Shown here one piece after another: positions 1-10,700 of a stretch of 64,000 nucleotides of DNA; position 1 is the stretch's first letter; the number at the start of each line of letters is the position of its first letter. Under the pieces are notes generated by a model. The model saw nothing but the letters and a program-made list of their open reading frames with translations. It had not been told where the DNA came from and ran no database searches. Source of the DNA: Zymoseptoria tritici IPO323 (lineage: Eukaryota > Ascomycota > Dothideomycetes > Mycosphaerellales > Mycosphaerellaceae). The stretch spans positions 2,170,001 to 2,234,000 of the forward strand of contig NC_018216.1 in the NCBI RefSeq assembly GCF_000219625.1, written 5' to 3'. A program made the position numbers and the translations under genes.

Positions 1-512
1 GCGCACGAATCTGGCAAATGCGACGTCACGGCCCATCCACGCCACCTCATGGCGAAGCATTCACCACTTTGAGCATATCTGTGTGCCGCACAAAATCTTC
101 GACCTCACTCCACCGGCTCCTGACCAGCCGCACTGCACCATGCTTCAGACATACCACGACATCATCTACGGCGGCCTCCGGAATCAAAACGTTACACCCC
201 CGAAGCACGGAAAGCGACCGGAGCAGGGTTATCATGCAGCATCCCACGATGTCAAATGGCTCGCTCGAGATGGCAGTTCGGCAACAACCCCGTGCCAAAG
301 GGTCTGGGCTGAGCCAATGTCACCCCGAGATTTGTGCGTGAGATGACCCGCGTGATTCGCTGCAGGAACGGAGAGGTGTCGATGTCATCGATGGCGGGTG
401 TGGGACAGCGAGGGTGGTACGAGACACGATCTCTGATATAAAAGACTCGAGGAATGTCCCAACATCGTCTCATTGTCCCAACACATCCAGTTCATCACTC
501 CTACATATCATC
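1..512. other. left edge, no supported gene
   Basis: I can support no complete gene here. A minus-strand open frame at about 47-298 reads like protein in places, but it ends in a stop and has no clear start or splice signals. It could be the last exon of a gene whose other exons I cannot define. The stretch just before 513 is probably the promoter and leader of the next gene. Confidence 0.4.
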
Positions 513-1179
513 ATGGCTTACGAGACCTATCGCTACGGCACACCGCGCTTCATGGACGATAGCGTCTATCGCTCCGGGTCCTCCGTATCTTCATCAGGCT
601 CAATCACAAGAGATCCTCGCAACCCACGGACACCCTACATCTCTTCACCGCGACCCGAATACCGCCAAATCGCCGTGGACGAACACGGAATGGCCATCGA
701 TCCTCGTCGACAATACGAGGACAGCTTGTATCAACCGCACGGCCAAATGTCTCGATCATATCGCGATGAACAACGACGACGGCAAGCACGCCTAAAACTC
801 CAAGGTTTTTCTCGACGATTTCTAATTTGATCGTAGGGATGATCTCGACTACACGACCTATTCTTCAACCCTCTCCTCTTCACGCTACCCTCAAATACAA
901 CCTCGTCTCTGCCGCGACGGGCGTTACCCGCCATCTTTCTCTCGCCCGCTGCAAGTCAACGACTTCCTTTCCATGTCCGACTCGGATCTCCGAAGGCTCA
1001 TTTTAGCGTACGAATTGAGCTGTGACTCGGCTTCGCAGTATGGAAATCGAGACCGCGTTCGTTTTGGAAGTGATGGTCGGCTGTCGAGGAGAGCGATGGA
1101 GGACGCAGTATTGGAGCACCTGGGTCAGCGGAGCTTGATTGAAGATTACAGGCGGAGAGGAAGGTTGCAGATCAGGTAG
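513..1179 (+). CDS. hypothetical protein, Ser/Arg/Tyr-rich
   Basis: I do not recognise this protein. The start is the ATG at 513 (MAYETYRYGTPRF). The frame runs until an intron that ends with TAG at 834-836, preceded by a TTCTAAT branch-like site. Two donors keep the frame: GT at 728 (109-nt intron, GTATCA) or GT at 749 (88-nt intron, GTCTCG). I prefer 728. Exon 2 begins DDLDYTTYSSTLS and ends at TAG 1177-1179, giving about 185 residues. The N-terminal half is low-complexity and rich in Ser, Arg, Pro and Tyr. The C-terminal half (MSDSDLRRLILAYELSC onward) looks folded and helical. No signal peptide or membrane segment is visible. Existence as a gene is likely; function is unknown. Confidence 0.55.
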
Positions 1180-1568
1180 TCGTGATTAGTACAAGGGAGG
1201 ATTAGTGTGTTGTACGATTACTTGTCAAGTATATATCACGGGAGTGTATTTTAGTCCTGAATGTATCGATTAGAGTAGCAACACCAGTCTTTCTTCTCAG
1301 CTTTGTTCGGGAAGACAACCGTCGCTCTGGGAACTCTAGGAAACAGAGCTCAAATGGCATCGAATGCGAGGATCTTTGTTCGAGTTCGATACCGTCGTCC
1401 GTTGCAACTTACCTTAATCGCGCAAGACAGTTTCGCTGAGTCATCAGTTCGCTCCTTCGCTCCTTCGACATCTACATCTTCAGAGTAAGGAACGACGGCG
1501 ATTGACTCCTCTAGAGCATCGACATATCAAGGTCTCTCCCAGTACAGTCCGTAATCGTTGGAATCGAA

Positions 1569-3077
1569 ATGTCGAAAGCCGGGAGCCGCCTTTGCGGAGG
1601 CACGCTCGACTCTCGTCCTGTCACTCTTCAGTGGCAGCAAGCAGAAGGGAACAATGGCAGATTGCTTTGGACGGAAGATCACGACGCTGGTATTTGGACA
1701 AAAGCTCCGATTGGTACTGCTAAGAGTTTTTGCTGATGTCCATGGCCAGATGAGAACTCCAAATGGACGCCAGGACCGACTTCCTCACAGATCCTGGCCG
1801 TAGTGCCCGACCAGAAGACGGACCAGCGTCGAATACTGTACGTCGAAGCAAACCCAGAGGCCGAAGAAGACAAGACCAGGTCGCCGTTGTCCTTCCATAC
1901 CATTACCTCGAAAGACTCAGTCCTGGACGGTGCACCCTTCAAGCCGTCCGAGCACTGGACTAGACTACAGCAGCTCCCTTCCTCAAACTTCCACATCATC
2001 GTCTCCTCCGGCTCCGGCACAGGACTCGCATCTCACGTCTACAGCGATGTCCTCGCTCCTCTGCTCTCCATCTTCGATCTCACCCCAATAATCCACACAA
2101 CCACCTCCCCCTCGAGCATCGCAGAACTCACCAAATCCACCTTCCTACCAGCCGCTCTTTCCGGGACAGAACAAAGCATCATCCTCCTTTCCGGCGACGG
2201 TGGGGTCCTCGACATCACAACAACCCTCCTCTCGTCCTCCCCTCTCCCTTCGACCTACCATCCGCCAACCCTGATCCTCCTCCCCCTCGGAACCGGCAAC
2301 GCCCTCGCCAACTCTTCCTCCCAAACCCTCCCTTCCTCCCTTCTGCCCCCCGATCAAACCCTCAACATCCGCTCCCTCCTCCTCGGAACCCCTCACCCTC
2401 TCCCTCTCTTCCGCGCCACCTTCTCCCCAGGCTCCCGCATCCTCACCAACGAAGGCCAGACTGCCACTCCCTTGCATCAAGACCCTCAAACGGGCGACCA
2501 CGTCGCACACGGCGCCGTGGTGCTCTCCTGGGGCTTCCACGCCACTCTCGTCGCCGACAGCGACACGCCCGAGTATCGCAAACACGGCTCTGCACGCTTC
2601 CAGCTCGCGGCGAAAGAATGTCTATACCCCGCCGATGGATCTCCACCGCATACGTACAAAGGCAAAGTCTCCATTCTTCAACAAGGTACATGGCACCCCG
2701 TTCGCGGGGACGAGAATGAACATGCCTACGTCCTCACCACCCTGACCTCCCACCTCGAGTCCACGTTTACCATTTCCCCTTCCTCTCGCCCTCTTGATGG
2801 AAAACTCCGAGTGATACACTTCGGTCCCCTTCCCGGTGATGAAATCATGGAAATCATGACCAAGGCATATGATGGCGGGAAGCATGTTGAGGATCCGAGG
2901 GTCGGGTATGAGGAGGTGGAAGCGATGAGGATTGAGTTTGAAGAGGCCGAGGAGAGATGGAGGAGAGTTTGTGTTGATGGGTCGATTGTGAGGGTCGAGG
3001 AAGGTGGTTGGGTTGAGGTTAGGAAGAGGAAGGGGGAGGAGGCAAAGGGGGTGGTGAGGTTGGTGAGTTGTCTGTGA
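1569..3077 (+). CDS. diacylglycerol/sphingoid-base kinase-like protein (DAGK catalytic domain)
   Basis: Exon 1 is 1569-1689 and exon 2 is 1750-3077, with a 60-nt intron (GTATTT donor, TGCTAAG/TGCTGAT branch, CAG acceptor), giving 482 residues. The start ATG opens MSKAGSRLCGG. The continuous frame of exon 2 alone would begin at a GTG, so the spliced start is better. The central region has the features of the DAGK/LCB5 lipid kinase fold: a phosphate-binding stretch (SSGSGTG), a nucleotide loop SGDGG and the motif LPLGTGNALA. Members phosphorylate diacylglycerol or sphingoid bases with ATP. The usual GGDGT is SGDGG here, as I recall for a divergent fungal branch, so substrate is open. The C-terminus is rich in Glu and Arg. 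It is convergent with LSC2, about 320 bp between stop codons. Confidence 0.8.
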
Positions 3078-3400
3078 TGATGGCCCAGATTGGCATGATT
3101 AGGGACGTATGGTATCACTGCATGTTTGATCCCTGGCAACCCACCGACCAGTACCACTAGCCAGCCCAGTGTAGTGATGTGGGCGGCCCCACCCCAAAAC
3201 CTAGTGTGCACAGAGGATCGCGAGGCCCTACGTTGTATCCAAACAGGCAGCCCGAATCTCACAGTTCTCCAGTTCACTGCCGTTTTGGAATGCCGTAAGA
3301 CTTGTATACACAAGCGAAGCTACATAAAAGGTAGCACGCCTTATCACAACCCCAGCGCAACAACTGGCAGCGCCCTCACGCATCTCCCTCCTTTCTCTCT

Positions 3401-4861
3401 CTAGATCCCCAATGTGAATTCGACACCAACATCGATATCGCGAGCTAGAATCACCACATGTCAGCGAACGATCCTCCTCCTCAAACAAGGATATCAAGAA
3501 AAACTCACCAATCTTCACCACCTTACTGAACTGCACACTCTTCTCCGCCGCCGTCTGCAAATCATCAATGCTGAAAATCTTCAGCCCGCTCTCGTTGATG
3601 AGCTTATGCGCCTGCTCGCCATTGGTACCCTGCAACCTCGCAATCACGGGCGTCCTCAAATTCATGCTCTCCACCACGGAAATCAAGCCCTTCGCAATAG
3701 CATCACAACGGACAATACCACCGAAAATGTTGACGAAAATTGCAGTGACTTTAGGATCCGAGGTGATGAGATCAAAGGCCTGCTTGATGGCCTCAGGAGT
3801 AGCGCCACCGCCGACGTCGAGGAAGTTGGCGGGTTCGCCGCCGTTGAGCTTGATGATGTCCATGGTCGCCATGGCCAGTCCCGCGCCGTTGACGAGACAG
3901 CCGATGTCGCCGTCGAGTTTGATGAAGTTCAGTCCGGACTCGCCGGCGGCGACTTCATCGGCATCTTCTTGAGAAGTGTCGCGCCAGTTGAAGATCTCCT
4001 TTTGCCGGAACTCGGCGTTGTCGTCAAAGGAAAACTTGGCGTCCATGCAGAGGACTTGGTGGTCGGAGGTTTCGGACAAGGGGTTGATTTCGATTTGCGT
4101 CGCGTCTTTTTCCATGAAGATTTTGTAGAGTTTTTGAATGGTCTTTGTGGCGTCGTCGACGCATTGCTCGGAGAAGCCGAGTTGGGTGGAGATCTTCCTC
4201 GCGATGGCATCGGTCACGCCCTCGTGGATGTCAATCTTCGTGGTGATGATGGCGTCCGGGGTTTCCTTGGCCACAGTCTCAATGTCCATACCTCCTTGCG
4301 ACGAAGCGACGATGACAGGAGTCTGGGAGCCACGGTCCATGAGAATGGCGAGGTAGAACTCGCGACGGGCGAACTTGCGCTCGACGATGAAGACGCTGTT
4401 GCAGATGCGGCCGCGCTCGCCAGTTTGCTTGGTGATGAGCTTGTGGCCGATCATCTGCTCGGCGAGGATCGAGGCTTCGCGAGGGGAGTAGACGACGCGC
4501 ACGCCGCCCTTGAAGCCATTGTCAAAGTGTCCCTTTCCGCGTCCTCCAGCGAGCACCTGCGCCTTGATCACCATGTCTTCTCCGCCGATCTTCGAGGCAA
4601 TCTCGTGGGCCTCTTTCGCGTTGTGGGCGACATAACCCTTAGGGACGCCGATGCCGTAGGATTCGAGGAGTTGGGCGGAGCGGTATTCGTGGATGGAGAG
4701 GTTGCGCACTTGTTGTCGGCGGATGGGTTCCTATTTGTTGGTGAAGGTTTTTGTTAGGATTGAGGGAGCTCTCACTGTGGGCAGCTTTGGAGGATGCCAC
4801 TCACTCTGAACGTCTGCAGAGCAGAGGCAAATTGCCTGCTGCTGCGGGCGACCTTGAACAT
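3401..4861 (-). CDS. LSC2: succinyl-CoA ligase subunit beta, mitochondrial
   Basis: This is the nucleotide-binding beta subunit of the TCA-cycle enzyme that converts succinyl-CoA to succinate with synthesis of ATP or GTP. There are three exons: 4805-4861, 3509-4730 and 3401-3444, with introns of 74 and 64 nt, giving 440 residues, normal for the family. Exon 1 encodes [19 protein letters not shown], an Arg/Ser-rich mitochondrial presequence. Mature sequence starts near [15 protein letters not shown]. An ATP-grasp domain follows ([28 protein letters not shown]), then the CoA-ligase domain ([42 protein letters not shown]). The last exon ends [14 protein letters not shown]. Without splicing, the frame would run on into a non-homologous tail. 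The gene is divergent from the next one, 141 bp between start codons. Confidence 0.96.
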
Positions 4862-5002
4862 CCTGTGTGTGCGTTGGGGGAGGGGAGGAAGTTGGATGTC
4901 GTTGTTTCCGAGATGCAATCCTGATAGAGCTCTGAAGTTGCTTTGGCAGCTAGCTCTCCCTCGCGGTCTTGTCCGAAACTTTGACGGGGGGCCAAGCTGG
5001 AA

Positions 5003-5794
5003 ATGCCGACCTCTTCCGCTGAAGATACGAAGGAACATCAACTTGCGATCTTCAAGACAACCATGGACAAACCCGCCAGCGAAGGCGACATCTTCCTCTC
5101 GAAAATCAACGTCGCTTTTGCTCGCAGTCAAGGTATATTGCAATCATGGATGCCTCAGAAAGACAGCTCTTCTGCGACAAAGTCGAGCAAGAACGATGCC
5201 TACGACAAGGACTCCGATGAGGACGACTACACAGCAACGGGCGAGGCTCCCGGCATAGACGACGAATCCTCCCTAGGCGACGACGGTCTCGCCTCGAAAT
5301 CTAAACTCAACCCAGCCAGCCAAAAACTGCTCGAACAACTACTCGGCAAAAAAGCCGCCAATGCAAAACTGAAAGAGCAGAAACCACATCGCTCAGCGAA
5401 TGGCTTCGACGCGAGTAAACCCATGCCCACGACTTCACATTCTACACCAGCGACAGCAACGACAGCACAGAACGACAGTGATGACGAGGAAGAAGGCCGG
5501 GCAGCGATGTTGACCTCTTCTTCACGGCGAGGAACGAGGAAAGTGAGGGATCGAAAGCGGCCGGCGTATGTGACCGCAGGAGGGAGTGCAGATGCGATTG
5601 TAGACCCGGACGTGGAACCGCCTGATCCGAGGGAGGATCCGGCGACGGCGAGGGAGATTTTAGGGCAGGGTGAGGGGGTGGCTTTACAGGAGGAGGAGGT
5701 GGAGAAGAGGCCGGCGAAGAGAAAGGCTACAAGTTTCATGGATGAGATGTTGGCGAAGAAGAAGAAGAAGAAGGGGAAGGGCAAGAAGGAATGA
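5003..5794 (+). CDS. acidic/basic fungal protein, DUF3245-like
   Basis: Single-exon frame of 263 residues. The N-terminal block GDIFLSKINVAFARSQG (about residues 28-44) followed by LQSWMP is the conserved part, and resembles the fungal family DUF3245 as I remember it. The rest is low-complexity: acidic clusters (DSDEDDY, DSDDEEEG), a helix LLEQLLGKKAANAKL, and a C-terminal lysine run (AKKKKKKGKGKK) that could be a nuclear or nucleolar signal. Translation could start at 5003 or at the in-frame ATG at 5063 (MDKPASEGD); the second sits closer to the conserved block. No biochemical role is known to me. It shares a 141-bp intergenic region with LSC2, transcribed the other way. Confidence 0.75.
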   Translation: MPTSSAEDTKEHQLAIFKTTMDKPASEGDIFLSKINVAFARSQGILQSWMPQKDSSSATKSSKNDAYDKDSDEDDYTATGEAPGIDDESSLGDDGLASKSKLNPASQKLLEQLLGKKAANAKLKEQKPHRSANGFDASKPMPTTSHSTPATATTAQNDSDDEEEGRAAMLTSSSRRGTRKVRDRKRPAYVTAGGSADAIVDPDVEPPDPREDPATAREILGQGEGVALQEEEVEKRPAKRKATSFMDEMLAKKKKKKGKGKKE

Positions 5795-5943
5795 TGTGGC
5801 AATTGGCAGATACGGCTGAGAGGAAATTGTTCACAGGACGAAGAGCATTCAGGGAGTTGGGCTGCTTTTTGAGATACCCGCTATACGACCGATATAGCAC
5901 ACACAACACATGCCACTATACAAGCCGCCCAGTTCCTCTCCAT

Positions 5944-7185
5944 CTACTCTCTGACAATCAAACTCGCCATCCCCATGCCCGTCCCAATACACATACTAAT
6001 CACCCCCAACTCCTGGCCCTGCCTCTCCATCTCCGGCAACAACGTCGCCAACTGTCTCGCCCCCGTCGCTCCCAGCGGATGTCCCAACGCAATCGCACCA
6101 CCCTTGGGATTCACCTTGCTCTCATCAATCCCCAGACTCCTCACGCAAAACACGGCCTGGCTTGCAAACGCCTCGTTGATCTCCCAAATCCCAATCTCCT
6201 TCTTGTCAACACCCGTATACTCCATTAACCGCGGAATCGCAATCGCCGGTCCAATCCCCATCTCGTCTGGTCTGCAACCCACGACCTGCGTACCCGCCCA
6301 CTTCCCAATAATACTCCCCTCCAACCCCAGCGCCGTAGCCGTACTCCTCCTCATCATCAGCGCCGCCGCCGCACCATCCGACACCTGACTACTATTCCCC
6401 GCCGTCGCCGTTCCATCAGGTTTAAACGCAGGCTTCATCTTCGCCAGTCCCTCAGCTGTACTCTGCGGCCTGATCCCATCGTCCTTCGTCACCGTGATCT
6501 CTTCCACGCTCTCAGGATGCTCGGGATCGGGCACCCTCCTCGTCTTCACCTCCACAATCTCCTTATCAAAAAGTCCCTCACTCTGCGCCTTGGCCGCTTT
6601 CACATGACTGTTGGCAGCAAACTTATCCTGCTCTTCCCGACTCACGCCATATCGTTCCGCGACATTCTCCGCCGTCAACCCCATACTCATCACACAATCC
6701 CTCGCCTCTTTCACCTGGCTCTCCTTCAATCCGTCCCATAACTGCGTGGGAATCGCCCGACTGCCGTAATTCCGCGTCATGCTCTCCATGCCGCCTCCCA
6801 CTCCGATGTCAATCTGTCCCGTTGCAATCGCGTGCGCTACACCCGTGATGGCCGATAGGCCACTACTACACGCGCGGTTCACCGTCTGGAAGGAGGATGT
6901 TTCCGGGTATCCCACGTGCAGGGCAGCCATGCGTCCGGCTTTACTGCCTCCCAGCTCGGAGAGGACGGTGCCGATGTGTACATCTTGGATCAAGGCAGAA
7001 TCGAGATTGGGTGTCGCTTTGAGTGTCGCAGAGAGGACGGCGGCGAGCAGTTCGTGATCGTAAGCCTGTGCGAGACCACCTTTTTTGGCGCGAGTGACGG
7101 GCGTGCGGAGGGCGGAGAGGAAGACGATGTCGGTGGGGGATTTGGTGAGGATGTTTTTGGTGCCTTTTTGGACGAAGCCCGCCAT
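5944..7185 (-). CDS. POT1: 3-ketoacyl-CoA thiolase (peroxisomal type)
   Basis: This enzyme catalyses the last step of fatty-acid beta-oxidation, thiolytic cleavage of 3-ketoacyl-CoA to acetyl-CoA and a shortened acyl-CoA. Single exon, 413 residues, start ATG at 7185 (MAGFVQKGTKNILTK). Thiolase landmarks are all present: nucleophile Cys106 in NRACSSGLSA, GGGMESMT, the NEAFA loop (EINEAFASQA), the His in GGAIALGHPLGATGAR and the second Cys in CIGTGMGMA. The closest relatives I recall are peroxisomal POT1/FOX3 enzymes. An N-terminal PTS2 (RL-x5-HL) is expected, but I see none at this start or in the continuous frame upstream to 7338. An unseen 5' exon or a non-peroxisomal location are possible. 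Confidence 0.93.
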   Translation of the reverse strand: MAGFVQKGTKNILTKSPTDIVFLSALRTPVTRAKKGGLAQAYDHELLAAVLSATLKATPNLDSALIQDVHIGTVLSELGGSKAGRMAALHVGYPETSSFQTVNRACSSGLSAITGVAHAIATGQIDIGVGGGMESMTRNYGSRAIPTQLWDGLKESQVKEARDCVMSMGLTAENVAERYGVSREEQDKFAANSHVKAAKAQSEGLFDKEIVEVKTRRVPDPEHPESVEEITVTKDDGIRPQSTAEGLAKMKPAFKPDGTATAGNSSQVSDGAAAALMMRRSTATALGLEGSIIGKWAGTQVVGCRPDEMGIGPAIAIPRLMEYTGVDKKEIGIWEINEAFASQAVFCVRSLGIDESKVNPKGGAIALGHPLGATGARQLATLLPEMERQGQELGVISMCIGTGMGMASLIVRE

Positions 7186-7784
7186 GTTTGCGGATGATGG
7201 ATGGGAGCAGAGTCGGAGGTTATGAGGGTATGATACGGTCGTGGAGGGAAAGAGAGAAAAGCAGAGGACGGAGAGGAGAGCAAGAGGACCTACTGTACAA
7301 TTGTTTACAAGAGGGCGGGAAGTCTTCGCTTCTACCACGATAGCCGTGTTCAGTCAACCGATGGCAGTGAAGCTCTCGGATGAAGGTACGGGAATTGCGT
7401 CGGATTCGGGAGCGAGACTCGGAGGAGGGTGAGACTTTATCCGGATGATGATGGACTGAACATCACTAGGGTGCTTCACGTGCTTCAATTGCTCGGAACA
7501 GAATCAAGAACGCTCGACGTTGGCGATACAAGGACTCCGCAAACATACAGACTGCGTCCATGAAGTGCAAGATTCGGACTTATTCATTCGAGCAAAACTC
7601 CTCATAGCCGATAGCTCCAAACATCTCGCATATGCGTGAGCATCGCAATCGTCGCTAACGTGGCCTCCCTCCCTGTCACCATGATAAGACAGACATGCCT
7701 TGTGGAAGACCTGACCGCAGTCGTTCCAACATTCGCCAAAACGCCACAAACACCAGCCATAAATCGTCAAGATCCCCTCACCAA
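7186..7784. promoter_or_regulatory. thiolase leader and Rictor 3' region
   Basis: Both flanking genes run on the minus strand. The part next to the thiolase start (about 7190-7340) is pyrimidine-rich on the coding strand (TCCTCTCCGTCC, TTTCTCTCTTTCCC), typical of a fungal 5' leader. I see no gene or defined factor site in the remainder. Confidence 0.4.
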
Positions 7785-10700
7785 TCAATCATCATCTCCC
7801 TCCTGCCCCTCCCCCTCCCCATCATCGCTATCGTCCTCCTCACTACTATCATCATCCTCCTCCAACACAATCTTCCTCAACACCGCCTTGTCAAACATAT
7901 CAATCACAAAGCGATACTGCGGAATCCGATACTGATGCCCTGCCAACAAAATCATCACCTTCCTGAACAATCCTGGATCCGAGAACCCCGATGCTTTCTT
8001 CTGCTTGAACGAGTTCAGCTCCCCGAGCGCTTTGTTCGTCAGCACGGTATTGCCCATCTTCGTGATGGCGTTGAGGATCGCCATATTGCCCTCATCCGAG
8101 TCGGTGATGGCGCCGGGGCGGGAACGGATCATAGCGATGTTGGGCTGAGATGCCGTCTGGAAGGGGCGGAGGGAGAAGAGCTTGTCAAAGTCGAGAGGGA
8201 GGACATAGCCGAGACTTTCGCCCATGACATTCACTGTACCATCCCAGCCATGTTCCGCGAGGATTTCTTGGCCATGAAGACTCCGGGATATCAAGCCGAG
8301 GACGAAGAAGGCGGTGCCGCGAAGGGTCATGACTTGGGACGTCTCGGCGATTTGCACGATCCATTTCACCACGTCGCTGTGTTCGAGGAAAGGGGCGCCG
8401 AGTTCCATTGAGCCGACGTTGCCCACCGCCCAGAGGCAGCCTTTGACTTTGAGGATCGTTTCGGGATCTTCTTCTTCCATGGCGTAGTCTTGGATCGTGG
8501 CGGTGAACTCTTCAAAGTGGCCTTTTGCTTTGAGGAGCTCGCAGCCTTCTGCTGTGCGGGTGAGTTCGCGGTAGAAGTGCGGTGGCACATGGCCGAATTC
8601 TCGACGACCCATTGTTTCGTCGAGGGCTGATTGTGGTTTCTCGGGTAGATCTGCAAGAGCCCGGGCCAGTGAGGCTTCCACGACTGTGACATAGCTGTCG
8701 TTGCGTCCGAGGAACCAGTCGTCCATCTCGCGGGTGATGTAGTCCAGTCCATCGAGATAGTGGTAGCCGACGGATGTGGACAGGAAGCGTAGCAGGAGAG
8801 GCGCACCGATCTCTCCCAAGTGGTCCAAAGCTGGCCGACACTTGACCACATACTCGAGAGACATAATGTCTTCACATGCCTCCTCGAGGATCTTAATTGC
8901 CACTTCACATACCTCAATCTCTGGATCATACAGCTGGCTGACCAGAAGTTTGATCGCCCACGCAGCCGAACAGCCCCCGATGACGGCCTGGTCGAGAGAC
9001 TCAATAGCATACTTTCGAAGGATTCTCGTTGCCATAATGCGCATTTGCTTCGATCCAGCGACCATAGCTTTCGACAAGATGATCCTCGGATGGCTGTCGA
9101 GAGTGTAGTCCAGACTGGTCAAAAGACATCTAATCAAATCGTCTCGATTCTTAAGCTCGACGATGTGATAGAACATGTTGATGATGTGCCATCTTTCCAG
9201 AATCATCAAGCCCTTGGGATCGCTGCACATTTCACCCAGCATGGCAAAATACCCGCCGACTAACGTTTCTGATAGTCGTTCAGGCGAGAACATGGGGTTC
9301 TTCGAGGTAATGCCGCTCACGGAGTCCAGTTGTGCGAGACATTCGGCAAGTTGACGTACAGTCTTGTTGTTGATCAGATAGTTTGCTCCTTCATTGGTCT
9401 GCAGTAGAGTCTTGGCCAGCGTGCATGCCATTTTGACATATCGTTGATTCGCCTTGGTGTTGGATGCGTCGGAAAATCGGAACTGGAATGGACGGAGAAA
9501 CTTCAACAGGCGGTGGACGAATTTCGACTTCTCCAGTGCTTCGAAGAGCAGTTTCGGATTTGCCAGTGGTCCTTCGATCAGCTCGAGGATAATAGCCCAG
9601 TCCCATTTTATGTAATTGACGGAGTTCAGCACCCCGGTCTCGAGGATCCTCGCTCGAAATTGCACTTCGTCCATGTTGGCATTGCCTTGAGTCTTGGAAC
9701 CAGATCGAGCTCGCGCATTGTCTTGCTCCTCATAGCTCCTGGTTTGTGTCTTGGTAGACGGATCTGAGCGCCACAGCTTCAAATTGACCTTATCAACTTG
9801 GTACACTGTGGACAGCGCCCGGTATCGATCCTCGTTATCGAACTTCAATGCAGTGTCGAACAGGCCGGGCATGGTCTGCAACTGAGCGCTCCAGCGACTC
9901 GGTAGCAGCTCGCTTGCTTTCTTGAGTACCTCTGCGATGACCAGGTTAGTCCGTCGCCTCAGCGCGTCGGTAGGCGCATCTCGCTCGGCATGTAGAAGTG
10001 CTTCCATCAGCCCTTGACGAAGCAGCACGGCTAGTGCCACTGCAATGAAATGCTGTACGAGATTCATCTTCTGGCTTGTGTCGTTTTGCGCAGGCTGTGT
10101 GTTTGTCGCATCCTTTTCAGCGTTCAAGTTGGCCACTCGCGCGTAAGTGGTCAGTCGTCGACCGCCAATGAACGGTTGCGACCAAGATCGCTTCTCGACC
10201 CTGAGTATGTCCATGAGCAAGTCCAGTGTCGCGCTCCGTACTCGGATCTCGGCAATGTAGAGGGAAGAGACCACGGACCGTACAGGTAAAAAGTCGTGCA
10301 GTGACAGTGTCATCAAGCCAGACCAGCTTTTGAACATCGCGGCAATGACTCTTGAGCTCGTTGCGAGCTTCTCCTCCAATGAGTGCGCGAAGTGAGGCTC
10401 GGTAAATGTCGCAAATGCTGAGCTGAATTCGAAGCCAGACCGCAGAACTCCCCGACGAGCAGGCAGGTCCATGAGATGCAGCATTGGTCCGAGAAGTGTT
10501 TCCGGTGCATGATATACTCCGCTTCCTGTAGCTTCTGCGAGAACGCTAATACCTCCGGCATTGACGACCAGCATTGGCTCCTTCAGAAGCATTTCCGCCA
10601 GCGTGAGAATGGCAATACTGCGCAGCTGGTCGTCTGAGTGATCTGCCACGGCCACCACGATCCGCGCGACGGCCGGGTGAATCTCTTGCGTGCCATTCTT

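Noticed and set aside
47..298. Minus-strand frame at the left edge as a gene
   Set aside because: Reads like protein in part, but no start, splice site or family could be assigned.
805..836. A 32-nt intron in the first hypothetical gene (GTTTTT...GTAG)
   Set aside because: Too short compared with other introns here and it breaks the frame; donors at 728 or 749 keep it.
3414..4757. Long plus-strand open frame (about 447 codons) opposite LSC2
   Set aside because: It is antisense to a strongly conserved gene; GC-biased third positions keep the opposite strand open. Its Val/Leu/Asp-rich composition fits no family.
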